From positions 1-64,000 of the forward strand of contig NZ_REFZ01000011.1 in the NCBI RefSeq assembly GCF_003841465.1: a stretch of DNA of 64,000 nucleotides, read 5' to 3'. A program made the translations under genes and the position numbers. Origin of the DNA: Natrarchaeobius oligotrophus (GTDB lineage Archaea; Halobacteriota; Halobacteria; Halobacteriales; Natrialbaceae). Every line of letters starts with the position of its first letter. Within the stretch, counting starts at the first letter, position 1. Under the pieces are notes generated by a model. The model had not been told where the DNA came from, did no database searches, and saw only the letters and a program-made list of their open reading frames with translations. Shown piece by piece: positions 51,638 to 60,214 of the stretch.

Positions 51638-51644
51638 ACTTATT
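51638..51644 (+). promoter_or_regulatory. TATA element for the canonical binding protein gene
   Basis: ACTTATT is centred about 28 bp upstream of ATG 51669 and supports that start over GTG 51645. Confidence 0.45.
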
Positions 51645-51668
51645 GTGAACGTCTCGCATTTTCACCTA

Positions 51669-53291
51669 ATGGCGACTAACCGTCGTTCCGACCGCGAGGT
51701 CACAGAACTGAACAGGAGACAGGCACTCACACTGCTCGGTGGAGCGGGGAGTGCGGCGATGCTGGCAGGTTGTCAGGATATCGGCGACGACGACGGCGAC
51801 GGATCGACGCTTCACGTGCAACTCGGCGGATCGCTCGACTCGCTCGATCCCCAGCTGGCAGGCCTGCGAAACACGCAGGTCGTCGTGAACAGGGTGGTCG
51901 AAAAGCTGTTCGAGCCCGACCTCGAGATGGAGATGCAGCCGGTACTCGCAGAAGAGTACGAGCTGACGGACGACGGCGGTTCCGTGATCATCCAGCTTCG
52001 CGAAGGCGTCCAGTTCCACCCGCCGTACGAGCGCGAGATGGTCGCCGAGGACGTGGTCTACAACTTCGATCGCGTGTCGGACCCGGATACGGGGTCGCCC
52101 CGCCAGGACAACTTCGACAACCTCGAGGACTGGTACGCGGAAGGCGACCACGAGCTTCGAATCGACTTCGAAGAGCCGGAACCCGCACTGGAAGCGACGC
52201 TCGCGAACACCGGCATGCACATCCTCTCGCCGGACGCCCTCGAGGAAGAAGGTGACGCCTCGAGCCATCCGGTCGGGACCGGCCCGTTCGCGTTCGAGGA
52301 GTGGGTCACCCGAGACTACATCCATCTCGTCGCACACGACGAATACTGGGTCGACGGCGTTCCCGGCGTCGAAGAAGTGTACTTCAGGCCGATCGAAGAG
52401 CCGGCGACGGCGATCACCGAGATTCAGGAGGGCGAAATCGAGATGCTCCACGACGTGCCGCTGGACAACGTCGGACAGCTCGAGGACGACGACGACGTCG
52501 AGGTACAGTTCGTCGAAGCGCCGGACCTGCGGTTCCGGATGATGGTCAACGCCTCCGACAACGAAATCGACGGCCGCGCACCCGGCGCACCTACCCAGAG
52601 CCAGAACATCCGTCAGGCGATCGCGGAGGCGATCGACCAGGAGGACTTCGTCGAGATCGCAGCGGGCGGCCACGCCGAGGTCGGTCAGACCGTCTATCCG
52701 GAGGACAACGTCTGGGGCGTCGACTACCAGCCGTTCAGCGTCAACGCCGACCCCGACCGCGCGCGGGAGCTGATCGAGGAATCCGAGTTCGACGAACCCG
52801 TCGAGCTCACCATGATCTCCGCGTCGGACGAAGACGACCTGCGAACGCTCGGTCAGCTGGCACAGGACCAGCTGAACGACGCCGGATTCGAGGTCGACCT
52901 CGAGGAGATGGAGATCGCCTCGTGGGTCGAGCGGTTGAACGCCTTCGAGTGGGACATCACGCCGAACCACGGCTCGCACAGCCCGGACCCCGCGCTCAAA
53001 CGGTTCGAGCGGATGTTCTGGACCGACGAGGAGAACGTCCCGTACTACGACAGCCCCGACTCGAACGCAGATCGCGTCTTCGAGATCTTCGAGGAGGACA
53101 GCACCGACCTCTCACAGGAGGAACGCTACGAGCTGTACGCGGAGTTCCAGCGGCTCCTCTGTGACGACGCGGTGTACCTCATCTGCTGTCACCCGCAGAA
53201 CGCTCACGCGCTTCGGACGTACGTCGAGGACTTCGAAATCCACCCGATGGACATGTACTTCCCCGTGCACAACGCTCGACTCGAACACTAA
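51669..53291 (+). CDS. Family-5 ABC substrate-binding protein (canonical order)
   Basis: This 540-residue Tat lipoprotein has NRRQALTLLGGAGS at residues 15-28 and Cys35 in LAGC. The order is canonical: LHVQLGGSLDSLDPQLAG, then LFEPDL, VLAEEYELTDDGG, LREGVQFHPP; lobe II with HPVGTGPFAFEEWV and MLHDVPLDNVG; and the return strand ELTMISASDEDDLRTLG leading to the C-terminal lobe I segment. It serves the divergent DppB/DppC/fused-ATPase transporter. It is the natural reference for the permuted protein at 42919. Confidence 0.9.
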   Translation: MATNRRSDREVTELNRRQALTLLGGAGSAAMLAGCQDIGDDDGDGSTLHVQLGGSLDSLDPQLAGLRNTQVVVNRVVEKLFEPDLEMEMQPVLAEEYELTDDGGSVIIQLREGVQFHPPYEREMVAEDVVYNFDRVSDPDTGSPRQDNFDNLEDWYAEGDHELRIDFEEPEPALEATLANTGMHILSPDALEEEGDASSHPVGTGPFAFEEWVTRDYIHLVAHDEYWVDGVPGVEEVYFRPIEEPATAITEIQEGEIEMLHDVPLDNVGQLEDDDDVEVQFVEAPDLRFRMMVNASDNEIDGRAPGAPTQSQNIRQAIAEAIDQEDFVEIAAGGHAEVGQTVYPEDNVWGVDYQPFSVNADPDRARELIEESEFDEPVELTMISASDEDDLRTLGQLAQDQLNDAGFEVDLEEMEIASWVERLNAFEWDITPNHGSHSPDPALKRFERMFWTDEENVPYYDSPDSNADRVFEIFEEDSTDLSQEERYELYAEFQRLLCDDAVYLICCHPQNAHALRTYVEDFEIHPMDMYFPVHNARLEH

Positions 53292-53403
53292 CCGCCGTAA
53301 GTGACGGAGCGTCGATCGACGACGAACCGTCACGAAAGCTGACCGGCACCGAGCCGCGATCGAAAACTGCTCGGCACCGAGTCGCGATCGGTTCACCGAC
53401 CTT

Positions 53404-54231
53404 CTACTCGTTCCAGGGTGCGAACTCGAAGTCGATGATCCGACGTTCCCGGTCGATGGCGTCGATCCGCTCGACGTCCTCGGGATCGAGTTCCAGGTTC
53501 GTCGCCTCGAAGTTCTCGCGAAGGTGCGCCTCGCTCGAGGCTTTCGGGACCGGCACGATCTTCTCGCGCTGGATCAGCCAGGCGAGGCTTACCTGCTCCG
53601 GAGTCGCGTCGTGTTTCTCCGCGACCGAACGAAGCTCCGGTACGTCGCCGGCCGACCCGCGGACGAGCGGCGAGTAGCCGACGAGATAGTGGTCGTGCTC
53701 GCGGGCGTACTCCTGGAGTTCGCGCTGCTGGAACAACGGGTGTAACTCGACCTGGTGGGCGAATATCGGCGGATCGAGCAACGCTCGCGCCTCGTCGAGC
53801 AGTTCCGGGGTGAAGTTGCTCACGCCGACGTTCGCGACGACGCCGTCCTCGTGCAGTTCGTTGAACGCCCGCAGCGTCTCCTCGGGGTCGTACGTGCCGG
53901 CCGGCCAGTGGACGTAGAGGAGGTCGAGTCGATCGACGCCGAGGTCGTCGAGGCTCGTCTCGACCGAGTCGAGGACCTCCTCGTACGACGCTCGCTGGTA
54001 GTGGACTTTCGTCGCGACGAACAGCTCCGATCGAGGGACGTCGGATCGCTCGATCGCCTCGCCGACGGCGGCCTCGGTGCCGTAGATCTGTGCCGTGTCG
54101 ACGTGGCGATAGCCGATCTCGAGTGCGGTCATGGCGGTTTCGACGGCCGTGTCGTGGTCGACCTCGAAGTCCTCCTCGAGCGCGGTGTTCTGGTCCGTTC
54201 CGAGTCCGATCGGCGGAAGTGTGCTGGTCAT
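53404..54231 (-). CDS. Aldo/keto reductase
   Basis: This 275-residue NADPH-dependent reductase of the AKR5-like group has the catalytic tetrad Asp45, Tyr50, Lys75 and His108, in GYRHVDTAQIYGTE, VATKVHY and LLYVHWP. The NADP-binding end is IVPVPKASSEAHLRENFEA. Typical substrates are 2,5-diketogluconate, methylglyoxal and other short aldehydes. It is upstream, on the same strand, of no other gene but downstream of the class I aldolase and aldehyde dehydrogenase genes, so it could reduce the aldehyde product of the aldolase. Confidence 0.87.
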   Translation of the reverse strand: MTSTLPPIGLGTDQNTALEEDFEVDHDTAVETAMTALEIGYRHVDTAQIYGTEAAVGEAIERSDVPRSELFVATKVHYQRASYEEVLDSVETSLDDLGVDRLDLLYVHWPAGTYDPEETLRAFNELHEDGVVANVGVSNFTPELLDEARALLDPPIFAHQVELHPLFQQRELQEYAREHDHYLVGYSPLVRGSAGDVPELRSVAEKHDATPEQVSLAWLIQREKIVPVPKASSEAHLRENFEATNLELDPEDVERIDAIDRERRIIDFEFAPWNE

Positions 54232-54325
54232 TGTCGGATGCTCGAGTACGCAGAGAACGCCCCGATACCAGAAGATTGTGGTTTCTCGCGGTCGTCGCGA
54301 TCGGGGTCCCGGTCGTCGTCGGAGG

Positions 54326-55114
54326 TTACCGGAGCCGTTCTTCGGCTTCTTCGACCGACGCGTCCTCGTGAACGATCGCGCCGATCGCGTCGATCATGCC
54401 GGCCGGGTCGTCGTGTTTCCAGATCGTTCGACCGAACATGACGCCGTTGACCCCGGCGTCCATCCCCCCTCGCACCATCTCGAGGACGGCCGCGTCGTCT
54501 CGAGCCGGACCGCCCGCGATGTACATCGGCAGCGGGGCGTTCTCCGCGATCGGCGCGAACGACTCGAGATCGCCCGTGTACGGACTCTTCAGGATGTCCG
54601 CTCCGACCTCGAAGCCGATCCGGTTTGCGTGTGCCAGGTACTCCGCGTCGAGTTCGTCCTCGGCGCGCTGGCCCCACAGCGTGGGCTCGACGACCGACGT
54701 GATCCCGTACTCGCGGGCCGTCTCCGAGACGCGGCTGACGAGTTTCAGGTTCTCCGCGAGGACGTCGGGGTCCTCCCGCCCGAACACGAGCGCGGTTTTG
54801 ATCGCGTCGACGCCGACGCGAGCGGCCTCCTCGACGCTGAACGCCTGGTGGTGGATCTCGGCGTTCTCCCGTTCACCCGGCAACGTCGAGTCCATGGGCT
54901 GATCGACGGTGCCGATCGTAACGAGGTCGGATCGCGCAGAGAGCGTCGGCTCGAACCGCCGGAGGAACGGCACGCCCGCCAGAATGCCGTCCGGATTCCC
55001 CTCGAGAATCGTCTGCAGCGTCGCTTCCGGATCCTCGAACCCCTCGAGCCGGCCGTGGCTCAGTCCGTGGTCGATCGCGACGATAACGGCGTTTCCGGAG
55101 CTGGTTGGCAACAT
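54326..55114 (-). CDS. DhnA-type class I aldolase
   Basis: This 262-residue barrel belongs to the DhnA/archaeal class I fructose-bisphosphate aldolase family. AIDHGLSHG is the family start motif, VDAIKTALVF follows, and the candidate Schiff-base lysine is Lys176 in GADILKSPYT. The phosphate site lies in YIAGGPARDD and GVNGVMFGRTIW. Besides FBP aldolase, this family includes ADH synthase and LsrF. The gene sits 66 bp downstream of an aldehyde dehydrogenase gene on the same strand, so cleavage of a ketose phosphate to a short aldehyde is plausible. It lacks the N-terminal extension of typical archaeal FBP aldolases. Confidence 0.82.
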   Translation of the reverse strand: MLPTSSGNAVIVAIDHGLSHGRLEGFEDPEATLQTILEGNPDGILAGVPFLRRFEPTLSARSDLVTIGTVDQPMDSTLPGERENAEIHHQAFSVEEAARVGVDAIKTALVFGREDPDVLAENLKLVSRVSETAREYGITSVVEPTLWGQRAEDELDAEYLAHANRIGFEVGADILKSPYTGDLESFAPIAENAPLPMYIAGGPARDDAAVLEMVRGGMDAGVNGVMFGRTIWKHDDPAGMIDAIGAIVHEDASVEEAEERLR

Positions 55115-55180
55115 GGGTTTCGGTTCGTTCTGTTCGCCGTGACGACGAAAAAGGTTCCGGTGCGACTCCCGCGACCGATC

Positions 55181-56704
55181 TCAGACCGGCTCGTCGCCCA
55201 CGTTGATCGTCTTCGTCTGCGTGTACGCCTGCAGCGTCTCGAGGGCCCGCTCGCGGCCGATTCCGGACTGCTTGTAGCCGCCGAAGGGCATCCCCTGCGG
55301 GAAGTCGTTGTACTGGTTGATCCAGACGGTTCCGGCCTGGAGGTCCTTCGCGGCCTTTTGTGCGTCGGTGACGTCCGACGCGATGACGCCGGCCGCGAGC
55401 CCGTGGTCGACGTCGTTGGCGAGTTCGATCATCTCGTCGTACTCCGACCAGGAGAACGCCCTGAGCACGGGGCCGAAGATCTCGTCCTGGACGGCCGGGT
55501 GGTCGTGATCGATCTCGTTGATGACCGTCGGCAAGACGAAGTGACCGTCGCCGAGCGCGTCGTCGTCGGGTTTCGTCCCGCCCGTGACGACGTTCGCGTC
55601 GTCGTCGGTCGCCTTCCCGATGTACTCGAGCGAGCGCTCACACTGGGCGGCGCTCACCTTCGGGCCGATGACCGTCGACTCCTTCAGCGGATCGCCGGGG
55701 GCGTACTCCTCGGCGACCTCGGAGAGCGCCTCGAGCACCTCGGATTCGATCTCCTCGTGGACGAACAGTCGGCTTCCGGCACAGCAGTTTTCGCCCGCGC
55801 TGGTAAAGATCGCTCCGGCGGTAATCTCCGCCGCGCGCTCCGGATCGGCGTCGGGGAAGACGATCACCGGACTGTTGCCGCCCAGCTCGAGCGAGATGTC
55901 GGTGACGTTCTCCGCGGCGCTTTTCATGACCGATTTGCCGACCTCGGTGGAGCCGGTGAACGCGACCTTGTCGACGCCGGGGTGGCCCGTGATCGCCGAG
56001 CCGGCCGGCTCGCCGAAGCCGGTGACGACGTTGACGACGCCGTCGGGGAGGAGGTCCTCGATCTCCTCCAGGAACGCGAGAATCGACAGCGGGGTCTGTT
56101 CGGCCGGCTTGATGACGACGGTGTTGCCGGCGGCGAGCGCGGGCGCGAGCTTCCAGGAGGCCTGGGCGATCGGGTAGTTCCAGGGGATGATCGCGCCGAC
56201 GACGCCGTGTGGCTCGCGGACGGTCATGACGGTCTTGTCGCCCTCGCTCGGAATCGTCGTCCCGTGGTTGGCCTGGGCCACGCCGGCGAAGTACCGATAC
56301 TGTTCGACGGTCCGGTCCATGTCCCAGTGGGCGTCGCCGATCGGCATACCGTTGTTGAGCGTCTCGATCGTCGCGAGCCGATCCGCGGCCGCCTCGATGC
56401 GGTCGGCGATCTCGTTGAGGATGTCGCGGCGCTCGATCGCGGTCGAGTCCGACCAGGTCTCCTCGTAGGCGCGCCGGACCGCCGCCACCGCCTCGTCGAC
56501 GTCGGCCTCGCCGCCTTCGGGGACCGCCGCGATCGGCTCCCCCGTGGTCGGGTTGTGCGTTTCGAACTCCGCGCCCGACTCGGCCGTCACCCACTCGCCG
56601 TCGATGAACATCCGCGGCGTCCAGTCGAGATACTCGCTTTCCGCTTTCTCGTGGCGTGCGAGAACGTCGGCTTTCGTCTCGCCGGTTGTGTTGTCCGAAG
56701 ACAT
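55181..56704 (-). CDS. NAD(P)-dependent aldehyde dehydrogenase
   Basis: This 507-residue non-acylating aldehyde dehydrogenase has the general-base Glu in SLELGGNSPV, catalytic Cys in SAGENCCAGSRLFV, the cofactor region PWNYPIAQASWKLAPALAAGN in two parts (WNYP and KPAEQTP) and EEIFGP-equivalent DEIFGPV. A family of betaine/phenylacetaldehyde/lactaldehyde dehydrogenases share this pattern, so the substrate is uncertain. AAATAAC (56730-56736) is a TATA element 28 bp upstream. It is followed by the class I aldolase and aldo/keto reductase genes, suggesting it oxidises the aldolase product. Confidence 0.88.
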   Translation of the reverse strand: MSSDNTTGETKADVLARHEKAESEYLDWTPRMFIDGEWVTAESGAEFETHNPTTGEPIAAVPEGGEADVDEAVAAVRRAYEETWSDSTAIERRDILNEIADRIEAAADRLATIETLNNGMPIGDAHWDMDRTVEQYRYFAGVAQANHGTTIPSEGDKTVMTVREPHGVVGAIIPWNYPIAQASWKLAPALAAGNTVVIKPAEQTPLSILAFLEEIEDLLPDGVVNVVTGFGEPAGSAITGHPGVDKVAFTGSTEVGKSVMKSAAENVTDISLELGGNSPVIVFPDADPERAAEITAGAIFTSAGENCCAGSRLFVHEEIESEVLEALSEVAEEYAPGDPLKESTVIGPKVSAAQCERSLEYIGKATDDDANVVTGGTKPDDDALGDGHFVLPTVINEIDHDHPAVQDEIFGPVLRAFSWSEYDEMIELANDVDHGLAAGVIASDVTDAQKAAKDLQAGTVWINQYNDFPQGMPFGGYKQSGIGRERALETLQAYTQTKTINVGDEPV

Positions 56705-56729
56705 AGGCCAGGATAGACAGCAAACTCAC

Positions 56730-56736
56730 AAATAAC
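56730..56736 (-). promoter_or_regulatory. TATA element for the aldehyde dehydrogenase gene
   Basis: Read on the minus strand this is GTTATTT, centred about 28 bp upstream of the ATG at 56704. Confidence 0.45.
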
Positions 56737-56816
56737 TTGCCCCGGGCGGGCCGTCGATCCACGGTTCGCGGTGAAACCAGCCGCCGGTTCGGCGGGCACC
56801 CGCCGACGGGCGAGCG

Positions 56817-58067
56817 CTACTCGTAGATCGGGTTGTCCGCACAGAGCTCGTCGATCTCCGCCGAGACGGTCGACGCGAGTTCCTCGTCGTCCGGCCGGTC
56901 GAGTAGATCGACGATGCGGTCGGCGACGGTTTCGATCTCGTCCGGTCCGAAGCCGCGCGTCGTCGCCGCCGCCGTCCCGACGCGAATCCCGCTGGTGACG
57001 AACGGCGAACGCGTCTCGCCCGGCACGGTGTTTTTGTTGACGGTGATCCCCACCGACTCGAGGATCGATTCGGCGTCGTCGCCGGTCAGGTCGGGGTGGG
57101 AGTCGCGGAGATCGACGAGCACGAGGTGTTTGTCGGTCCCGCCGCTGACGACGCCGAGCCCGCGGTCGATGAACGTCTCGGCCATCAGCGTCGCGTTCTC
57201 GACGACCCGTTCGGCGTACGCCTCGAACTCGGGCTCGAGGGCCTCCCCGAAACCGACGGCTTTCCCCGCGACGTTGTGCATCAGCGGGCCGCCCTGTCCG
57301 CCGGGAAAGATCGCGCTGTCGACGTCGTCGGCGTGCTCCTCGTCGGTCATGATGATCCCGCCGCGGCCGGCGCGGATCGTCTTGTGGGTCGAGCCGGTGA
57401 CGAAGTCGGCGCTACCGACGGGGTTCGCGTGGACCCCCGCCGCGATCAATCCCGTGACGTGGGCGACGTCGGCCAGGTGGAAGGCGTCGACGTCGGCGGC
57501 GATCTCGCCGATGCGGTCGTACTCGAACTCGCGGGGATACGCGGAGGCACCACTGACGATCATCGCGGGCTCGCACTCCGCGGCCAGCTCCGCCAGTTCG
57601 TCGTAGTCGACGTACCCCGTCTCGGGGTCGACGCCGTACTGCGTCACGTCGTACAGCTGCCCCGAGAAGTTGACGTGGTGGCCGTGGCTGAGGTGACCGC
57701 CGTGGGTGAGATCGAGCGAGAGGATGGTGTCGCCGGGCTCGAGCGTCGCGAAGTAGACGCCCATGTTCGCCTGCGTGCCGCTGTGGGGCTGGACGTTGAC
57801 GTGATCGGCACCGAACAGCGCCTTCGCCCGCTCGATGGCGAGTTCCTCGACCCGGTCGACGTGCTCGCAGCCACCGTAGTACCGCGCGCCGGGGTATCCT
57901 TCCGCGTACTTGTTCGTGAGGACGCTCCCCTGTGCCTCGAGGACGGCCCGCGAGACGTGGTTTTCGGAGGCGATCAGGTCGAGATCGCTCTCCTGGCGGC
58001 GTCGCTCGGCCTCGATCGCTTCGTGTACGTCCGGGTCGACGGTCGCAAGCGCATCGCTATTCGGCAT
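56817..58067 (-). CDS. glyA: Serine hydroxymethyltransferase
   Basis: This 416-residue PLP enzyme interconverts serine and glycine using tetrahydrofolate or a pterin analogue. The PLP lysine is Lys229 in VTGSTHKTIRAG. LIASENHVSRAVLEAQGS, TNKYAEGYPGARYYGGCEHVD split over two motifs (NKYAEGYPG, YYGGCEHVD) and VQPHSGTQANMGVY are standard. Length is normal. The minus-strand TATA CATATG at 58093-58098 lies 28 bp from the start. It neighbours the glycine cleavage genes but has its own promoter. Confidence 0.95.
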   Translation of the reverse strand: MPNSDALATVDPDVHEAIEAERRRQESDLDLIASENHVSRAVLEAQGSVLTNKYAEGYPGARYYGGCEHVDRVEELAIERAKALFGADHVNVQPHSGTQANMGVYFATLEPGDTILSLDLTHGGHLSHGHHVNFSGQLYDVTQYGVDPETGYVDYDELAELAAECEPAMIVSGASAYPREFEYDRIGEIAADVDAFHLADVAHVTGLIAAGVHANPVGSADFVTGSTHKTIRAGRGGIIMTDEEHADDVDSAIFPGGQGGPLMHNVAGKAVGFGEALEPEFEAYAERVVENATLMAETFIDRGLGVVSGGTDKHLVLVDLRDSHPDLTGDDAESILESVGITVNKNTVPGETRSPFVTSGIRVGTAAATTRGFGPDEIETVADRIVDLLDRPDDEELASTVSAEIDELCADNPIYE

Positions 58068-58092
58068 ACTGCTATCCGATGTGGTGAGAGAA

Positions 58093-58098
58093 CATATG
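58093..58098 (-). promoter_or_regulatory. TATA element for glyA
   Basis: CATATG is centred about 28 bp upstream of the glyA start (58067). Confidence 0.45.
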
Positions 58099-58161
58099 CC
58101 TTGCGCCGATCCCCGAGACGCGAGATGCCATGTGGAGAGCGCAACCCGCGGGAACAGAACG

Positions 58162-58169
58162 CATATACG
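58162..58169 (+). promoter_or_regulatory. TATA element for the RidA gene
   Basis: CATATACG is centred 28 bp upstream of ATG 58194. Confidence 0.45.
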
Positions 58170-58193
58170 TCAGTCGATCGTACCGTTCCGGCG

Positions 58194-58574
58194 ATGACGC
58201 GAATCATCTCCACGGACGAAGCGCCGGCGGCGGTCGGCGCGTACAGCCAGGGAACGACCGACGGCGACCTCGTGTTCACTGCGGGCCAGATTCCGGCGAC
58301 GACGGACGGCGAGATCCTCGCCGACGCGCCGATCGGCGAGCAGACCGAACGGGCACTCGAGAACGTGACGGCGGTGCTCGAGTCGGAGGGGGTCGGACTC
58401 GGAGACGTGCTGAAAGTGACCGTCTTCCTCGACGACATCGACGACTTCGAGGCGATGAACGAGGTGTACGCCGACTACTTCGACGACGAGCCGCCGGCCA
58501 GGAGCGCCCTCGAGGTCGCGAACCTCCCCAAGGGCGTCGGGATCGAGATCGAAGCAATCGCCTCGACGCGGTAG
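58194..58574 (+). CDS. ridA: RidA/YjgF-family 2-iminobutanoate/2-iminopropanoate deaminase
   Basis: This 126-residue trimeric deaminase removes reactive enamines/imines made by PLP enzymes. The family signatures APAAVGAYSQG, VFTAGQIPATTDG and the C-terminal PPARSALEVANLPKGVGIEIEAIA are intact, including the active-site Arg in PARSALEV and the final Glu. A long open frame extends upstream but overlaps glyA antisense. The start at 58194 matches the TATA element and family length. It is divergent from the PLP enzyme gene glyA. Confidence 0.93.
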   Translation: MTRIISTDEAPAAVGAYSQGTTDGDLVFTAGQIPATTDGEILADAPIGEQTERALENVTAVLESEGVGLGDVLKVTVFLDDIDDFEAMNEVYADYFDDEPPARSALEVANLPKGVGIEIEAIASTR

Positions 58575-58678
58575 CGTCGGCCCTGTTTTCCGTTCGGAGA
58601 GGCCGTCGTGAATCACGGGCCAGCGCACCCACATCCGAGTCGCGGTTGCGCCGGCATATCGGTACGACACGCCCCCTC

Positions 58679-60115
58679 TCAGTAGGTGTGGATCGCGTCC
58701 CCGGTCGCGTCCAGGGCGGCCTCTTCGACCGCCTCGGCGAGGGTCGGGTGCGCCTGGATCGTTCCGACGATGTCGTCGACGGTGAGGTCGTTTGCCACCG
58801 CCACACTGACCGTCGCGATCAGCTCCGAAGCCTCCCGGCCGACGACCTGTCCGCCGAGCACCCGTCCCGACGGCTCGTCCGCGACGAGCGAGACGAACCC
58901 CTCGCTCGCGTTCGCCGTCAGCGCGCGTCCGTTGGCTCGTAGCGGGAATCTTCCGACGACGGGGTCGTACCCCTCCGCTTCGGCCGCGTCGGCCGTGAGA
59001 CCGACCGTCGCGATCTCCGGATCAGTGAAGACGACAGCGGGGACGCCAGCGCGACCGGTCGACGATTCCGCGGCGACCGACTCCGCGACGCGCTTTCCCT
59101 CCTCGCTCGCCGCGTGCGCGAGCAGCGGCTCGCCGGCCGCGTCGCCGACCGCGAAGATCCGCTCGTTGGACGTCTCGAGCCGATCGTTCGTCTCGACGAA
59201 CCCGTTCGAATCGACGTCGACGCCGGCGTTCTCGAGTTCCAGCGAGTCGGTCACCGGCTCGCGACCGACCGCGACCAGCACCGCGTCCGCGGTGACCGAC
59301 TCGAGTCGGTCGTCGCCCGCGTCCGGTCGGTCGCCCGTCGGCTCGAGTTCCACGGTCGCGACACCGTCGGCGGTTTCGGTCCAGTCGGCTGCGACGTGAT
59401 CGAACGCGAAGTCGATGCCGAGGTCGGCGGCCGTTCGGTAAACGGGCTCGACGAGGTCGTCGTCGTAGCCCGGGAGGATGCCGTCTAACGCTTCGACGAC
59501 CGTCACGCGGGCGCCGAGTTTGGCGAACGCGGTCGACAGCTCCATCCCGATGTAGCCCGCGCCGACGACGAGCAATCGCTCCGGCAGTTCCTCCAGCTCG
59601 AGCGCCCGCCGCGCATCGAGTATCGGACCGTCTCCGTACGCGAACCCGGGCAGCTCGATCGGCCGACTCCCGGTCGCGACGACCGCTCGTTCGAACCCGA
59701 TCCGTCGCTCGTCGGAGCCGTCCCGGACGGCGACCGTCCCCTCGTCCTCGAACGTCGCCTCTCCTTCGACGAGCGCGACGCCGTTTCGTTCACACAGCAG
59801 TTCGATCCCCCTCGTGAGCCGGCGAACGACGCGGTCTTTCCACCGTCGTATCTCGCCGAACTCGACGCTGACGTCCGCGTGGACGCCGATCTCGTGGGCA
59901 GTTCGCGCCTCGTGGGCGACCTCGGCCGCGTGAATGAGCGCCTTCGACGGGATGCAGCCGTGGTTGAGGCACGTTCCGCCGAACCCGCTTCGTTCGACGA
60001 GCGTCACGTCGACGCCGAGCTGTGCCGCCCGGATCGCGGCGACGTAGCCGGCCGGCCCCGCGCCGACGACGAGCAGTTCCGTTTCGCCTGTCGTACTCGA
60101 GTGATCTTCGGTCAT
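58679..60115 (-). CDS. lpdA: Dihydrolipoyl dehydrogenase
   Basis: This 478-residue flavoprotein disulfide reductase re-oxidises the lipoyl arm. FAD motif VVGAGPAGYVAAIRAAQ, redox disulfide Cys49/Cys54 (GGTCLNHGC), the NAD motif VVGAGYIGMELS, the second FAD motif ERIFAVGDA, and C-terminal HAHPTL-type region (QAHPTLAEA) with the catalytic His-Glu pair (Gln replaces the first His of HAHPT) are all present. The frame is open to 60157, but MTEDHSS at 60115 gives the normal length. It lies 100 bp downstream of gcvPB on the same strand and is probably the L-protein of the glycine cleavage system. Confidence 0.92.
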   Translation of the reverse strand: MTEDHSSTTGETELLVVGAGPAGYVAAIRAAQLGVDVTLVERSGFGGTCLNHGCIPSKALIHAAEVAHEARTAHEIGVHADVSVEFGEIRRWKDRVVRRLTRGIELLCERNGVALVEGEATFEDEGTVAVRDGSDERRIGFERAVVATGSRPIELPGFAYGDGPILDARRALELEELPERLLVVGAGYIGMELSTAFAKLGARVTVVEALDGILPGYDDDLVEPVYRTAADLGIDFAFDHVAADWTETADGVATVELEPTGDRPDAGDDRLESVTADAVLVAVGREPVTDSLELENAGVDVDSNGFVETNDRLETSNERIFAVGDAAGEPLLAHAASEEGKRVAESVAAESSTGRAGVPAVVFTDPEIATVGLTADAAEAEGYDPVVGRFPLRANGRALTANASEGFVSLVADEPSGRVLGGQVVGREASELIATVSVAVANDLTVDDIVGTIQAHPTLAEAVEEAALDATGDAIHTY

Positions 60116-60214
60116 GAATCTGTAGTCTTCGTTCCGTCCTGTGTCCGTACTCGGCATTGGTCGTGAGGCGATACTGGTGCGGTCTCGCGAGCGCGACGGT
60201 GGGACGCTACCGCC

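Noticed and set aside
54131-56716. 861-codon open frame on the plus strand
   Set aside because: It is antisense to the aldo/keto reductase, aldolase and aldehyde dehydrogenase genes, all of which have intact catalytic motifs. The frame is an Arg/Asp/Val-rich shadow.
58679-60115. lpdA as partner of the E1-alpha at 31.3 kb
   Set aside because: The gene follows gcvPB directly on the same strand, 26 kb from the E1-alpha gene, so the glycine cleavage role is the simpler reading.
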